64,000 bases of DNA from Arcticibacterium luteifluviistationis (lineage in GTDB: Bacteria > Bacteroidota > Bacteroidia > Cytophagales > Spirosomataceae): positions 3,348,001 to 3,412,000 of the forward strand of contig NZ_CP029480.1 of NCBI RefSeq assembly GCF_003258705.1. Direction: 5' to 3'. The notes beneath the pieces are model-generated. The model saw nothing but the letters and a program-made list of their open reading frames with translations, was not told where the DNA came from and did not search any database. Below, in pieces: positions 1 through 9,345 of this stretch. Within the stretch, counting starts at the first letter, position 1. Each line of letters starts with the position of its first letter. Both the position numbers and the translations under genes were made by a program.

Positions 1-1629
1 GGTCAAGACAGCACTTTCTTGGTGAAATTTCAACCAAACCAAGGGAAGGCTTTAGATGCGTTAAAAGGTTATTTGAAGATAAATTCTGATGGTTACGCCC
101 TTAGCTATATAGAAGCTCAGCCTGCCGATACTATACAGGCTCTTCAGTTTAAAATCACTCAGGCTTACAGTAAAGCAGGCGACAAATGGTACCCCACTAC
201 CAGAAAAATAGATTTGGACTACCCCTATGAAGACAAAGGCAGAACCGCCATGCTTCGTATGGACTTCTCTACTTACTTCTCTAATATTTCTGACAACATC
301 CCAAATGGTGAAGTATACTTTGACGGAACCACAAGGCAAATTGGTAATACTGCCCACGAAATAAGCAAGAAAGAATTTGACGAAATTAGGCCCAAAGAAC
401 TCAACGAAAAAGAAAAAATAACCTATGCTAAATGGAGTTTTGACAATAAACCAAAGCTAAAAAAGACGGTAGAGATAATGGAATGGCCTTATAAACTCAT
501 AGCTCCTACTGGCCCTGTGATGCTGATGTTTGACCAGTTTGGCATGAACTATCATGAGAAACTACGCTTAGGTTTGGGTTTACAAAACAACCTGACTAAA
601 AACCCGAGGATTGGCTTAAGAGCCAGTGCAGGCTATGGCTTAGGTGATAAATCTTGGAAATACAGAACCTCCGCCTCTTTTCATATCACAAAAGACAGGT
701 ATAATAAAGTCACAGTTTACAAAAGGAAAGACATCAGCCCTCCGGGCCAACAAACCTACCTTGGTCATAATTACCTAAGTCCATCTGCTAGGTATATCTA
801 TTTTAACCCTGATGGCTATTTGGTAGACGAATTTATAAAAACAGGCGTAGCCGTTTACACCAGACCTATACGCTGGACTTGGATTAAGTTTTATGCCGAA
901 AACGACGATAAAAAAGCTCTGAATTATCAAATTGACGAGAATACAAGTACCGAAACCAATTACAGAACATACGGTTTTATGCTCCGCTTTGTTCCAAGAG
1001 AAAGCTATGTAAGACAAGGTATTTTTGAAACTTTAGGTAACAGAAACTATCCTGTAATAAACATCAATGCTCAAAAATCCTTTGACCGGAACAGTAACTC
1101 CTCTTTCATAAAAGCCGACTTTGGTATCACGCAGCAATTTCGCTGGAAAAAAATCGGAACAGATATCCTTACGCTTTCGGCTGGCTATGCTACGGGGCAA
1201 ATCCCCTACTCCTACCTTTTTAATAATCAGGGAGTGGAAAGAAAGTTATTTGGAGGAAACACCAATAGTTTTGAAGCTGGCGACTTAACACAATACGCTT
1301 ACGATCAATCTATCACACTAAACTGGATTCATAGTTTTGGTAAAAATATTTTCCGTTTAAAAACTAAATGGTCTCAGCCTGAAATAGCTATAGGACACAG
1401 ATTTGCCTGGAGCAGATTAACCACCGAAACTAACTCTTCTGAAATTGAGCTTAAAGACTTCTCCAATGGAAATTATGAGGCAAACCTCTACCTCTATAAC
1501 CTAGTCCGCCTAAAAGTATTCGGCGTTTATTTCGGCTTGGGAGCTAAAACAGCTTATAACTACTCACAAGACTTTATAGGCACCAGAAGGTTTGTGGTAA
1601 GGCCTACCTTTAGTTTAGCTTTATTTTAA
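1..1629 (+). CDS. DUF5686-like outer-membrane protein, 5' end missing
   Basis: The frame is open from base 1 (it begins G-Q-D-S-T-F), so the gene starts left of the window and only the C-terminal 542 residues are seen. The early part, with a 'LKGYLKINSDGYAL' segment, resembles DUF5686 proteins of Bacteroidota, which usually have an N-terminal carboxypeptidase-regulatory-like domain (not visible here) and a long barrel-like C-terminus. The rest is rich in alternating aromatic and polar strands and ends in a terminal Phe (SLALF), as expected of an outer-membrane beta-barrel. Its substrate is unknown. An in-frame TTG at base 19 is unlikely to be a real start. Family assignment is from recalled sequence patterns, not from a search. 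Confidence 0.75.
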   Translation, partial: GQDSTFLVKFQPNQGKALDALKGYLKINSDGYALSYIEAQPADTIQALQFKITQAYSKAGDKWYPTTRKIDLDYPYEDKGRTAMLRMDFSTYFSNISDNIPNGEVYFDGTTRQIGNTAHEISKKEFDEIRPKELNEKEKITYAKWSFDNKPKLKKTVEIMEWPYKLIAPTGPVMLMFDQFGMNYHEKLRLGLGLQNNLTKNPRIGLRASAGYGLGDKSWKYRTSASFHITKDRYNKVTVYKRKDISPPGQQTYLGHNYLSPSARYIYFNPDGYLVDEFIKTGVAVYTRPIRWTWIKFYAENDDKKALNYQIDENTSTETNYRTYGFMLRFVPRESYVRQGIFETLGNRNYPVININAQKSFDRNSNSSFIKADFGITQQFRWKKIGTDILTLSAGYATGQIPYSYLFNNQGVERKLFGGNTNSFEAGDLTQYAYDQSITLNWIHSFGKNIFRLKTKWSQPEIAIGHRFAWSRLTTETNSSEIELKDFSNGNYEANLYLYNLVRLKVFGVYFGLGAKTAYNYSQDFIGTRRFVVRPTFSLALF

Positions 1630-1736
1630 GAGGTTTACTTTCTAGCAGGGTAAAAAGTAGTTTTAAATAAATGCTTTACACATTATTATCAATTTCGAAT
1701 ACAATGTTTAAGCAACATCACCTTAAGATATCTTGC

Positions 1737-1995
1737 ATTACTACAAATCGTTTCTTCTTGTCTTGGCAGACCGCCCTTCATTTTTGTTTAGGCAAAAACC
1801 ATCACCAAAATAAACTTGCACTTTAAAAATTCTTTAAACAATTACCTATAAAGCTATTCTGAAGAATGAATTTTCACCGTACTTCAAACAGTATTTTGGA
1901 AATTTGGAATTCAGCTTTTTATTTTACTTAGTTCTCATACCCTCTCATTTGCAGGTAAGCTTTATCTAGAAAATCGCCCGTTTAACATTTTTTAG
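1737..1995. repeat. dispersed intergenic repeat, copy A
   Basis: This stretch fills most of the 523-bp gap before the M16 peptidase gene. It aligns over roughly 260 bp with 32550-32830. Shared blocks include TTTCTTCTTGTCTTG, CCCTTCATTTTTGTTTAGGC, ACCAAAATAAACTTGCAC and TTGGAATTC/TCGGAATTC. Copy A lacks an 11-nt piece that completes an imperfect hairpin in copy B. It sits upstream of a gene in both places. Function is unknown; no ORF is conserved through it. The remainder of the gap (1630-1736 and 1996-2152) shows nothing recognisable. Confidence 0.7.
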
Positions 1996-2152
1996 GCCTA
2001 TTTAAGACTTTGATTTCCTAATTTTATCACCTTTCGAGCTTCAGAAGCTTTAAGCTGTTATTAAAAAGGCATCTAGAAAACTTGAAAATCCTTAAACGAC
2101 ATCAAGACTGATGATTATCTTTAGACTATTAAAAACGATTAACCTTTATTAA

Positions 2153-5065
2153 ATGAAAAAAGAACCGACACAATTTATAAAAATCAGTGTCTTGCTGACT
2201 GCTTTATTCCTCAGTGGAATGATAGCCGTACAGGCACAGAGTAAACAAGAACTTAAGATTTCTAAACTGGAAGCCAAGATTGACAAAATCAAGGCCGCAA
2301 TGCCTAATGCTCCTGAAGAGATTAAGGTAGAAATGCCAAAAGCAAAGAAAGTAGTGATTCCAGCACCTGTCAAAGGGGCATCTGTAGAAGGTATTACAGA
2401 ATACACTTTAGGCAATGGCATGAAGGTTTTACTTTTCCCAGACCAAACGCAGCAAACCGTAACTGTAAACATAACCTATATGGTGGGTAGCCGTCATGAA
2501 GGATATGGAGAAACGGGTATGGCTCACCTTTTAGAGCACATGGTTTTTAAGGGTTCTACCAAACATACAGATATTCCTAAGGAATTAAACGAGCATGGGG
2601 CTAGGCCAAATGGTACTACGTCTGTAGACAGAACAAATTACTACGAGACCTTTAACGCCACTGAAGAGAATTTAAAGTGGGCATTGGATTTAGAATCTGA
2701 CAGGATGGTGAATTCTTTCATCAAAAAAGAAGATTTAGAAACCGAATATACGGTAGTAAGAAATGAGTTTGAAAGAGGTGAAAACAACCCAAACGCCGTA
2801 CTTTCTCAGCGTATAGTTTCTGCGGGTTTTGTATGGCATAACTACGGGAACTCTACCATTGGTTCTAGAGAAGATTTGGAGCGTGTGCCGATTGATAAGC
2901 TTCAAGATTTTTACAAAAAGTACTATCAGCCAGATAACGCTATTTTGATAGTGGCAGGAAAAATTGACCCAGCCGAAACTTTGAAAATGGTAAATGAATA
3001 TTTTGGTGGTATTCCAAGACCAACGAGAGTACTTAGCGACACTTATACTAAAGAGCCTGCCCAAGATACAGAGCGTAACATCACACTTAATCGTGCTGGC
3101 GATGTACAGTATTTAGGTGCTATGTACCATGTACCTCCAGGAACACATGAAGATTATGCCGCTGTTGATGTAATTTCTGATGCTTTGGCCTCTGCACCGT
3201 CAGGACCTTTGTATAAAGCAATGGTTGACACCAAATTAGCTTCACAAGTTTTTGGTTATGCCAGAAACTTAAAAGAGCCCGGTTATTCTTACTTTGGAGC
3301 GGTAGTTCCTAAAGACAAGGATATAGCGGAAGCTAGAAACGTGTTTTTATCGGCTATTGACAAAGCTGTAGAGACTGGCTTTACACAAGAAGATGTAGAC
3401 AGAGCAAAATCTCAAACGGCTAAGTATTTAGGCCAAGTTGCTAGAGATTCAGAGGCTTTTTCTAAGATGTTGACAGAGTTTATAGCACAAGGCGACTGGA
3501 GAACTTTTTTCTTGTTTAGAGATGCGGTAGAAAATGTAACGTTAGAAGATGTTAACAGAGTAGCTAAGAAATACTTCAAAAGCTCAAACAGAACCGTAGG
3601 TCAATTTATACCTACAGAAGCACCAGACAGAGTAAACGTGCCTGAAGCACCAAACGTAGCCGAATTAGTAAAAGACTATAAAGGCAGAGAAGTAGAAGAA
3701 ATTACAGAGGTTTTTGAAGCTTCTACGGAGAATATTGACAGCAGAAACACTACTGGAAAATTAAGCAACGGCATGGAATACGCTTTGCTTTCAAAAGGAA
3801 CTAGAGGAAACGTAGTGTCCGCCAGCATGACCATAAGAGTAGGTACTAAAGAAAGCTTAACAGGCATAGGTATGACAGATAATCTTACGGCTTCTATGCT
3901 GATGAGAGGTTCTAAAAACCTGAACCGCCAGGCTATTAAAGACAAACTAGGCGGCATGGAAAGTTCTGTGAGTATTGGCGGTGGCGGAAACACCATTTCT
4001 GTAGGAATCAATACCACCAAAGCTCATTTATCAGAGGTTTTGGCCATAGTGGAAGATGTGCTTAAAAACCCAGCTTTTGACGAAACAGAATTTAGCAACC
4101 TAAAAACAGAGATGAAGACGGGTTTAGAGTCGCAAGAAAACGAACCGATGCCATTGGCTCAGTTGGTTTATAGAAAAACAATGAGTCCTTATCCTAAAGG
4201 TGATGTACGCTACGTACCGTCAATTCCTGAGCAATTAGAAATGCTGGAAGATGTAACTATAGATGGCATGAAAGACTTACACAGTAAACTTTACGGTATG
4301 TCTAATGCTACGGTTTCTATTGTTGGTGATTTTGACAAAGAGCAAACCTTGAAAGAATTAGAAACACGTTTTGGTACATGGAATAACCCAACGCCGTTTG
4401 TAAGAATTGCGAGCGAATACCTTCCTAACCCAGCTGGTGGCACTAAAATAGAAACTCCAGACAAAGCAAACTCGCTGATGTTGACAGGAATTAATCTTAA
4501 AATGAAGGACACTTCGCCAGAATATCCTGCTATGTATATTGCCAATTACCTAATGGGTGGAGGAATGTTAAATAGCCGTTTGGCAGTGAGACTACGTCAA
4601 AAAGATGGTATTTCTTATAGTGCCGGTTCTCAATTTTCAGCATCTTCTTTAGACGAGACAGGTTCTTTTATGGCCTACGCCATCTTAGCTCCTGAAAACT
4701 CAGTAAAAGCAGAAGCAGCCATCAAAGAAGAAATAAACAAAGTAAGAAGTGAAGGTTTTACGGAAGAGGAATTCACAAAAGCCAAAGAGAGTTTATTGCA
4801 AGCACACCAACTGTCTCGCTCTAAAGATGGCGAACTTGCTGGTAAACTTAATGGCTATCTGTACCTAGACAGAAAAATGAGTTATGATGCCGATTTTGAC
4901 AAAAAAATGAATGCAACTACTTTGGAAGAAGTAAATAATGTATTCAGAAAATACATAGACCCATCAAAACTTACGCTAGTAAAAGCAGGTGATTTTGAGA
5001 AGAAATTTGCAGAAAAACCAGCCGAAGATTCTGCACCAGCAGGGAAAGTTTCTGGAGCGGAGTAA
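2153..5065 (+). CDS. M16 family zinc metallopeptidase, two-domain, secreted
   Basis: The protein has 970 residues with an N-terminal signal peptide (hydrophobic core about residues 10-28, ending QAQ). It is built from two M16 halves. The first carries the inverted zinc motif H125-L-L-E128-H129 and the downstream Glu region expected of the catalytic half. The second half, from about residue 545, has the fold but no HxxEH, as in the inactive half of pitrilysin-like proteins. Such proteins degrade peptides in the periplasm or at the surface. It stands alone: the upstream gap is 523 bp and a terminator-like hairpin follows. An acidic, Ala/Pro-rich C-terminus is unremarkable. Confidence 0.9.
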   Translation: MKKEPTQFIKISVLLTALFLSGMIAVQAQSKQELKISKLEAKIDKIKAAMPNAPEEIKVEMPKAKKVVIPAPVKGASVEGITEYTLGNGMKVLLFPDQTQQTVTVNITYMVGSRHEGYGETGMAHLLEHMVFKGSTKHTDIPKELNEHGARPNGTTSVDRTNYYETFNATEENLKWALDLESDRMVNSFIKKEDLETEYTVVRNEFERGENNPNAVLSQRIVSAGFVWHNYGNSTIGSREDLERVPIDKLQDFYKKYYQPDNAILIVAGKIDPAETLKMVNEYFGGIPRPTRVLSDTYTKEPAQDTERNITLNRAGDVQYLGAMYHVPPGTHEDYAAVDVISDALASAPSGPLYKAMVDTKLASQVFGYARNLKEPGYSYFGAVVPKDKDIAEARNVFLSAIDKAVETGFTQEDVDRAKSQTAKYLGQVARDSEAFSKMLTEFIAQGDWRTFFLFRDAVENVTLEDVNRVAKKYFKSSNRTVGQFIPTEAPDRVNVPEAPNVAELVKDYKGREVEEITEVFEASTENIDSRNTTGKLSNGMEYALLSKGTRGNVVSASMTIRVGTKESLTGIGMTDNLTASMLMRGSKNLNRQAIKDKLGGMESSVSIGGGGNTISVGINTTKAHLSEVLAIVEDVLKNPAFDETEFSNLKTEMKTGLESQENEPMPLAQLVYRKTMSPYPKGDVRYVPSIPEQLEMLEDVTIDGMKDLHSKLYGMSNATVSIVGDFDKEQTLKELETRFGTWNNPTPFVRIASEYLPNPAGGTKIETPDKANSLMLTGINLKMKDTSPEYPAMYIANYLMGGGMLNSRLAVRLRQKDGISYSAGSQFSASSLDETGSFMAYAILAPENSVKAEAAIKEEINKVRSEGFTEEEFTKAKESLLQAHQLSRSKDGELAGKLNGYLYLDRKMSYDADFDKKMNATTLEEVNNVFRKYIDPSKLTLVKAGDFEKKFAEKPAEDSAPAGKVSGAE

Positions 5066-5087
5066 GGTTTAATATTTTATAGATTTT

Positions 5088-5121
5088 AAGAGAGGCTGCC
5101 TTTGGGTGGTCTCTTTTTTTG
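5088..5121 (+). terminator. probable rho-independent terminator after the M16 gene
   Basis: AAGAGA at 5088 pairs with the TCTCTT just before a run of seven T, about 23 bases after the peptidase stop codon. The stem interior is imperfect, so strength is uncertain. Confidence 0.5.
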
Positions 5122-5211
5122 GGTATTGTTGTCACATTCTGAGTGCCTGAGACCTGTATATCCTCCATTCGGTGGATAAAATGCCAGACAGGGAGATTCC
5201 AAATGAGGAAT

Positions 5212-6420
5212 CTATTTCAGAATTATCTTATCGGGTAATGTAGCCTTCTTAGAAGCTCTGCTGAAGGGCTCTATTTTTTCTACTTCTGTTTTTAACATAA
5301 AGTCTGGCTTTTCAATTATTTCAAAGTCATCCGGTAAAAGGTTTGAAATACCTTCTTCACCCCAATTATTACGCAAAAGCATATTGTTTGGCTTAAGCAG
5401 CCATCCATTTTTATTAAATGTGAAATACTTATTTGGAACTTCTATTTGCGAAAAAGCATAGGGATAATCAATAAAAGGAGAATTTCTATTGGCTACATTC
5501 TTATTGAAAATCAATAGAGGCTAATCTGTAAGCAGCTTATATTCATCGATAAGGCTGTCTTTTTGTACTAAATCTCTGAGTATGGCTCTATGGAAAAAGC
5601 CATTAGATGAGCCATCATCCAAACTCACTTTTCCCAAATAAACATTTCGGATTTCCTTCATCTGAAATATAGCGAAGCCATTTTCGGCCGTAGTTCCGTT
5701 CACTAATGAAACCAAGAAATTTCGGAAAGAATTGTCATAAGCACGACGGCGGTTTTTATAAATTTTCTTTAAATCTTTTACCGTATTCACTTCCAAGCTA
5801 TCAAAATACTTATTGGTTGCTTGATAGGTAAGCTTCCCATCCGATTCAAAAAATCCTACATCAACTTGTAGTTTATAGCCTAAGGCCTTATTAATAATCA
5901 AAAGTGGCTCTCTAGAGTAGGCCGTTACTTTCGATTGCGTTTTGTCATAATCTAATTTTATTACTTCTGGATTTAAAATTTCACATTTACTAGCGAAAGG
6001 CGTGTCGCCCAAAAGCCCATCTTCAAAAATCCGCCACTTTCTTTTCCAAAACCTGTCCCTTTTTGCGGTAACAGTTATTTCAGCAAGGTCTGTTCTAGAT
6101 TCTAGGCGGAAAAGTACTTTTTTACTTTTCCCATCTTGGCTTAATGTTACTTTCCCAGGCTTAAAACCAACAAAACCAGCCACTAATTCTAATTTTTGCA
6201 GATAGGTAGGTACCCAAATTTTGTAATTACCCAAGCTATCAGTCGTGCTAAAAAAAGAGGTGTTATTTAAGTATACTGTTGCAAAAGGAATTGGTTTTTT
6301 TGCACCATCTACTACCCTCCCAAATATCAAAATGTTATTGCTTTGTGCCTTTGCCCCTATTTGAAATGCAAAAAATAAGAGTAAAACGCTTACCCTTTTT
6401 ATGATAAATGCTTTATGCAT
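5212..6420 (-). pseudogene. carboxypeptidase-regulatory-like domain protein, interrupted by an in-frame TAG
   Basis: Translation from ATG at 6420 gives a signal peptide (MHKAFIIKRVSVLLLFFAF, ending AKAQ) and then a carboxypeptidase-D regulatory-like beta-sandwich of roughly 80 residues (GRVVDGAKKPIPFATVYL) and a conserved region of unknown function. At 5521-5523 there is a TAG codon. The same frame continues without any shift (LLTD-stop-PLLIFNKN) for another 102 codons to a second TAG at 5212. The downstream part has the expected C-terminal features (FTFNKNGWL, a tryptophan-rich end), so both parts belong to one ancestral protein of about 400 residues. It is either a nonsense pseudogene, a sequencing error, or two CDSs. 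An upstream in-frame ATG at 6519 would precede the signal peptide and is less likely. Confidence 0.75.
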
Positions 6421-6606
6421 TTTAGTGATTTGAGTTAAAAAATCATTCTTACAAGAATGTTGATACTTCAGGAACATAAAGACATACGAGAGCTTACTTT
6501 TGCTCGTTGCAAAGCCCATTAACTTAGCTCCTTCTTCTATTTTAAAACTGTCTAATTTGCTAAGGGAGGTATATCAATTTTTTATCGAACTCACGCTAAA
6601 CTAAAC

Positions 6607-6978
6607 TTACCTATGTTGGTCTATAAGAATATTGTTTCCGTCTGGGTCTGTTAAGGTGATATGTGCTGGGCCGGTGGTATTTTCATCTGCTATAGTTGTT
6701 AGTTCTATACCCATTTTACTTAGTTGGTTTTGTATAGCTCTAACATCATCAAATTCTTCTAGCTCCTGTGCATTGCCATCCCAACCAGGATTAAATGTGA
6801 TGATATTATCTTCAAACATGCCTTGAAAAAGGCCTATGACCGCATGCTCATTTTTGAGAACAATCCAATTTTGGTCAATGTTTCCTCCTTTATAGGTAAA
6901 CCCTAGTTTCTCATAAAAGGCCTTAGATTTATGAATGTCTTTTACGGCAAGACTAATTGAAAATGCTCCTAATTTCAT
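6607..6978 (-). CDS. VOC (glyoxalase/bleomycin-resistance fold) family protein
   Basis: A 123-residue protein of the usual single-VOC length. The first beta-alpha module starts ISLAVKDIHKSKAFYEKLGF; the second ends ITLTDPDGNNILIDQH, the classic DPDGN(N)xxx strand with a terminal metal-ligand-like residue region. Members range from lyases and dioxygenases to small-molecule-binding proteins, and nothing here picks a substrate. It lies alone on the minus strand, 187 bp downstream of the interrupted gene's start. The start codon leaves no N-terminal extension. Confidence 0.85.
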   Translation of the reverse strand: MKLGAFSISLAVKDIHKSKAFYEKLGFTYKGGNIDQNWIVLKNEHAVIGLFQGMFEDNIITFNPGWDGNAQELEEFDDVRAIQNQLSKMGIELTTIADENTTGPAHITLTDPDGNNILIDQHR

Positions 6979-7092
6979 GGTGTTTTTATTTATGATGGTA
7001 AACCTACGCTTGCTCAGATAAGCCTGAGCTTTAGCTGTACAAATTCACCACTTTATTTGGCTTTTGCAAACGTGGGTATTGCGTGTTACCCT

Positions 7093-7115
7093 CGGAGTCT
7101 CTGACGGAGACTCCG
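7093..7115. repeat. small palindrome of the GAGTCTC/GGAGACTC type
   Basis: CGGAGTCTC, four-base TGAC turn region, then GGAGACTCCG. A near-copy with the same core (AGAGTCCC-TAAC-GGAGACTCT) lies at 54751-54771. No T-run follows on either strand, so a terminator is less likely than a dispersed palindromic repeat. Confidence 0.55.
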
Positions 7116-7140
7116 AAAGGGGAAGACATATATCTTGAGT

Positions 7141-7202
7141 CAACATAGGCTCAAATGAACCGAAGCTTTATCGCTGCATTCGAGCCTAATTGTTGGCAGC
7201 AG
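7141..7202 (-). repeat. attC-like imperfect hairpin after the TPR gene
   Basis: CAACATAGGCTCAAATG (7141-7157) pairs with CATTCGAGCCTAATTGTTG (7177-7195) around a 19-nt loop. The stem has 16 paired bases, a 2-nt bulge and one mismatch, which is the architecture of integron attC sites (AAC/GTT ends, extrahelical bases). It starts 5 bases after the stop codon of the TPR gene, on that gene's 3' side. The outer bases GTTGGCA do not match the canonical GTTRRRY core exactly, and no integrase gene is in the window. Confidence 0.45.
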
Positions 7203-7207
7203 TAATT

Positions 7208-9148
7208 TTAAATTTCGTCAAAGTCAATCTGTCTGTTTACATACTTAATAATGTTTTTGCAAAATTCGGCAAGTCCATTTTCATCTTTTGTTTTAATAAA
7301 CCAATAGATGTCATCAAAATTCCATTTAACAAAGTCTTTATCCTTTGCTTCAATGTTTAGACCTTTTATTGATTCAAGTGCTTTATTTTTTTCGTCTTCA
7401 GTAAAGTTTCCGGCTAGTGCTGTCAAGGTATCAATAACACTAAGGGGGATTGAGTATTTTTCACTCACGATTAACTTTCTGTAATCGCTCTCAAAATCAT
7501 CTAAAGGCCTTTGAAGAATGATACAAGTCTCGTAATAATTCATCACATCTCCTTCTTCGATTTCTTCTTTCTTGAGTTTTTCAATGATTAGTGTTCTAGC
7601 CCCTTCATAACAGAAAGTACTAAGTTCAGTTATGCCTTTTGAGTTAAAAAAGCGACCGCTCATAAAGAAGAAGTTTTCGTTGTTAATGAGTTCGCCTCCA
7701 CTTTTAATCGTCTCTTTGGCATTATCTATATTGTTGTAAGATTCGATGAAGGCCTTATAAAGATATAATACCGAAGACAGAGGGTTTGTTTTAATGCCAT
7801 TATCAAGAATGGAGATTGATTCTTCAGTTTTACCGAGATTGTTTTTTAAGTCCGCAATATTGATATAGCAGCTTTCAACTTTATAACCATCATCAATTAG
7901 TCCTTGAAAATTCTCTATAGCATCTAATTCATCTTGATTATCTCCAAGGTATTTAGCTTTGTTGAAAGAGAATTTATGAGACAATTCAAGGTTGGATTCT
8001 TTGAAGTGGTTGATAGCTTTGTCATAGTAACTCAAGATTTCAAGTTTCTTGTTTTCTTTTGCTAACAGTTCAATAAGTGATTCATAATAATTGTCCTTAT
8101 CGGGATTAATGTTAATTAGTTGTATATAATCTTCAATTGCACGTTCATTACTTTTTAACCGCTTGAGTAAGCTAATTCTATTGGTATAGTACAATTCCTT
8201 TTGGCTTGATACTTTAATCGCTTTATTTAAATACTCAAGGGCATCCAAAAGCTCACCTTTTGCTTTGTATCTTAATGCTATATTATTCATAGCAGTAGAA
8301 TCTTCAGGGTTTAATTCTAACTGTTTTTTATAATTCTCAATAGACTTTTCATTTTCACCAATTTCAGTATAAGAGTACCCCAAATACCAATAGGCTTGTT
8401 TATGGTTTTCTTCCTTTTCGATTAATTTTTCGAATAAAGAAATTGCTTCAGCATACATTTCTTTTTTATAAAGCAATTTGCCCTTAGAAAACAATATTTT
8501 AGGGTCATCCGGTATTCCAATACTTTCAAAAAATTCAAGTCGTTTTTCTAGCACTTCAATTGTTTTACTGCTTTGTTCTTCAATAGAAAATTTCTTAATC
8601 TCATCTGATTTTTGCTGAACAATTGACTTCACTTTAGATGTTTCAAACTCAATGTCATTTAATAGTTTATCCTTTAATAACTGAATGATACTATCATATT
8701 CATTTTGCAATAAACTTTTCTTACTTTCTACGAGTTCATCGAAATCAGTTTTCTTGCTGTTTACATAAGATTTTGCCTCTTCTAATGTCTTTATTGCGTT
8801 CCTACTTCTATTCTGAGACCTCAAGCTTTCAAATCCGATGTAGATACCTGCCAAAGCAATCAGCACTCCAAAAATTGATGCTACAATAGCAGTATATGTC
8901 AAGTAATTATTTAATCTATCGTTTGTTTGCTGATAAACTGTTTCTAGGTTATCGAATTCCCCTTTTAAGTTTACATAATCAAATTCTCTATTCTTAAGTT
9001 CTTCCTCAAGGGCTGAAAGTTTTAATTGCCCATCAGATTGTACTTTTTGTATCTTTAGTAATTCACTTTTGACACTTTCTTTGCTTTGAGCTTGTATTGA
9101 AAGTGCTCCAATAAGCAAAAACATAATGGTTAGTATCTGTTTTATCAT
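7208..9148 (-). CDS. membrane-anchored coiled-coil and TPR-repeat protein
   Basis: The 646-residue protein has a signal peptide (about 1-20, ending IQAQ), a first coiled coil (about 25-80), one transmembrane helix (about 84-107, IVASIFGVLIALAGIYIGF), a second long coiled coil (about 115-210) and then tetratricopeptide-like repeats from about 218 to 500. A clear TPR pair is near AYWYLGYSYTEIGENEKSIENYKKQLELNPED. The C-terminal 130 residues are acidic and unassigned. TPR proteins are scaffolds; no catalytic motif is seen. The gene sits between two attC-like hairpins and so may be a cassette. Its A/T-rich codon use resembles the neighbouring coiled-coil gene. Confidence 0.75.
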   Translation of the reverse strand: MIKQILTIMFLLIGALSIQAQSKESVKSELLKIQKVQSDGQLKLSALEEELKNREFDYVNLKGEFDNLETVYQQTNDRLNNYLTYTAIVASIFGVLIALAGIYIGFESLRSQNRSRNAIKTLEEAKSYVNSKKTDFDELVESKKSLLQNEYDSIIQLLKDKLLNDIEFETSKVKSIVQQKSDEIKKFSIEEQSSKTIEVLEKRLEFFESIGIPDDPKILFSKGKLLYKKEMYAEAISLFEKLIEKEENHKQAYWYLGYSYTEIGENEKSIENYKKQLELNPEDSTAMNNIALRYKAKGELLDALEYLNKAIKVSSQKELYYTNRISLLKRLKSNERAIEDYIQLININPDKDNYYESLIELLAKENKKLEILSYYDKAINHFKESNLELSHKFSFNKAKYLGDNQDELDAIENFQGLIDDGYKVESCYINIADLKNNLGKTEESISILDNGIKTNPLSSVLYLYKAFIESYNNIDNAKETIKSGGELINNENFFFMSGRFFNSKGITELSTFCYEGARTLIIEKLKKEEIEEGDVMNYYETCIILQRPLDDFESDYRKLIVSEKYSIPLSVIDTLTALAGNFTEDEKNKALESIKGLNIEAKDKDFVKWNFDDIYWFIKTKDENGLAEFCKNIIKYVNRQIDFDEI

Positions 9149-9163
9149 TTGTTATTCTTTATT

Positions 9164-9238
9164 GCTGCCAACGGCGAAGCTATGCGATCGGCCCTGCCGA
9201 TAGGCGGGATGGCCTATAGCTAAGTATTACCTGTTGCC
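9164..9238 (-). repeat. attC-like structured intergenic element upstream of the TPR gene
   Basis: GCCAAC (9167-9172) and AGCTAT (9178-9183) face ATAGCT (9216-9221) and GTTGCC (9233-9238). Between them CCTGCC-GATA-GGCGGG forms an inner stem. The 7-mer GTTGGCA on the minus strand lies about 20 bases before the TPR start and matches the outer bases of the hairpin at 7141-7202. Arm pairing is weaker here (one mismatch in the outer box). Confidence 0.4.
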
Positions 9239-9345
9239 ATTTTTTTTAGGTTCAAATTATAATTCTTGAAATAGGTTTTCTCTCTTTTTTCGTAGTAATA
9301 AATCATCAGATAAGGTCGAATCGTCTAAAGATGTTATTAAAATTC

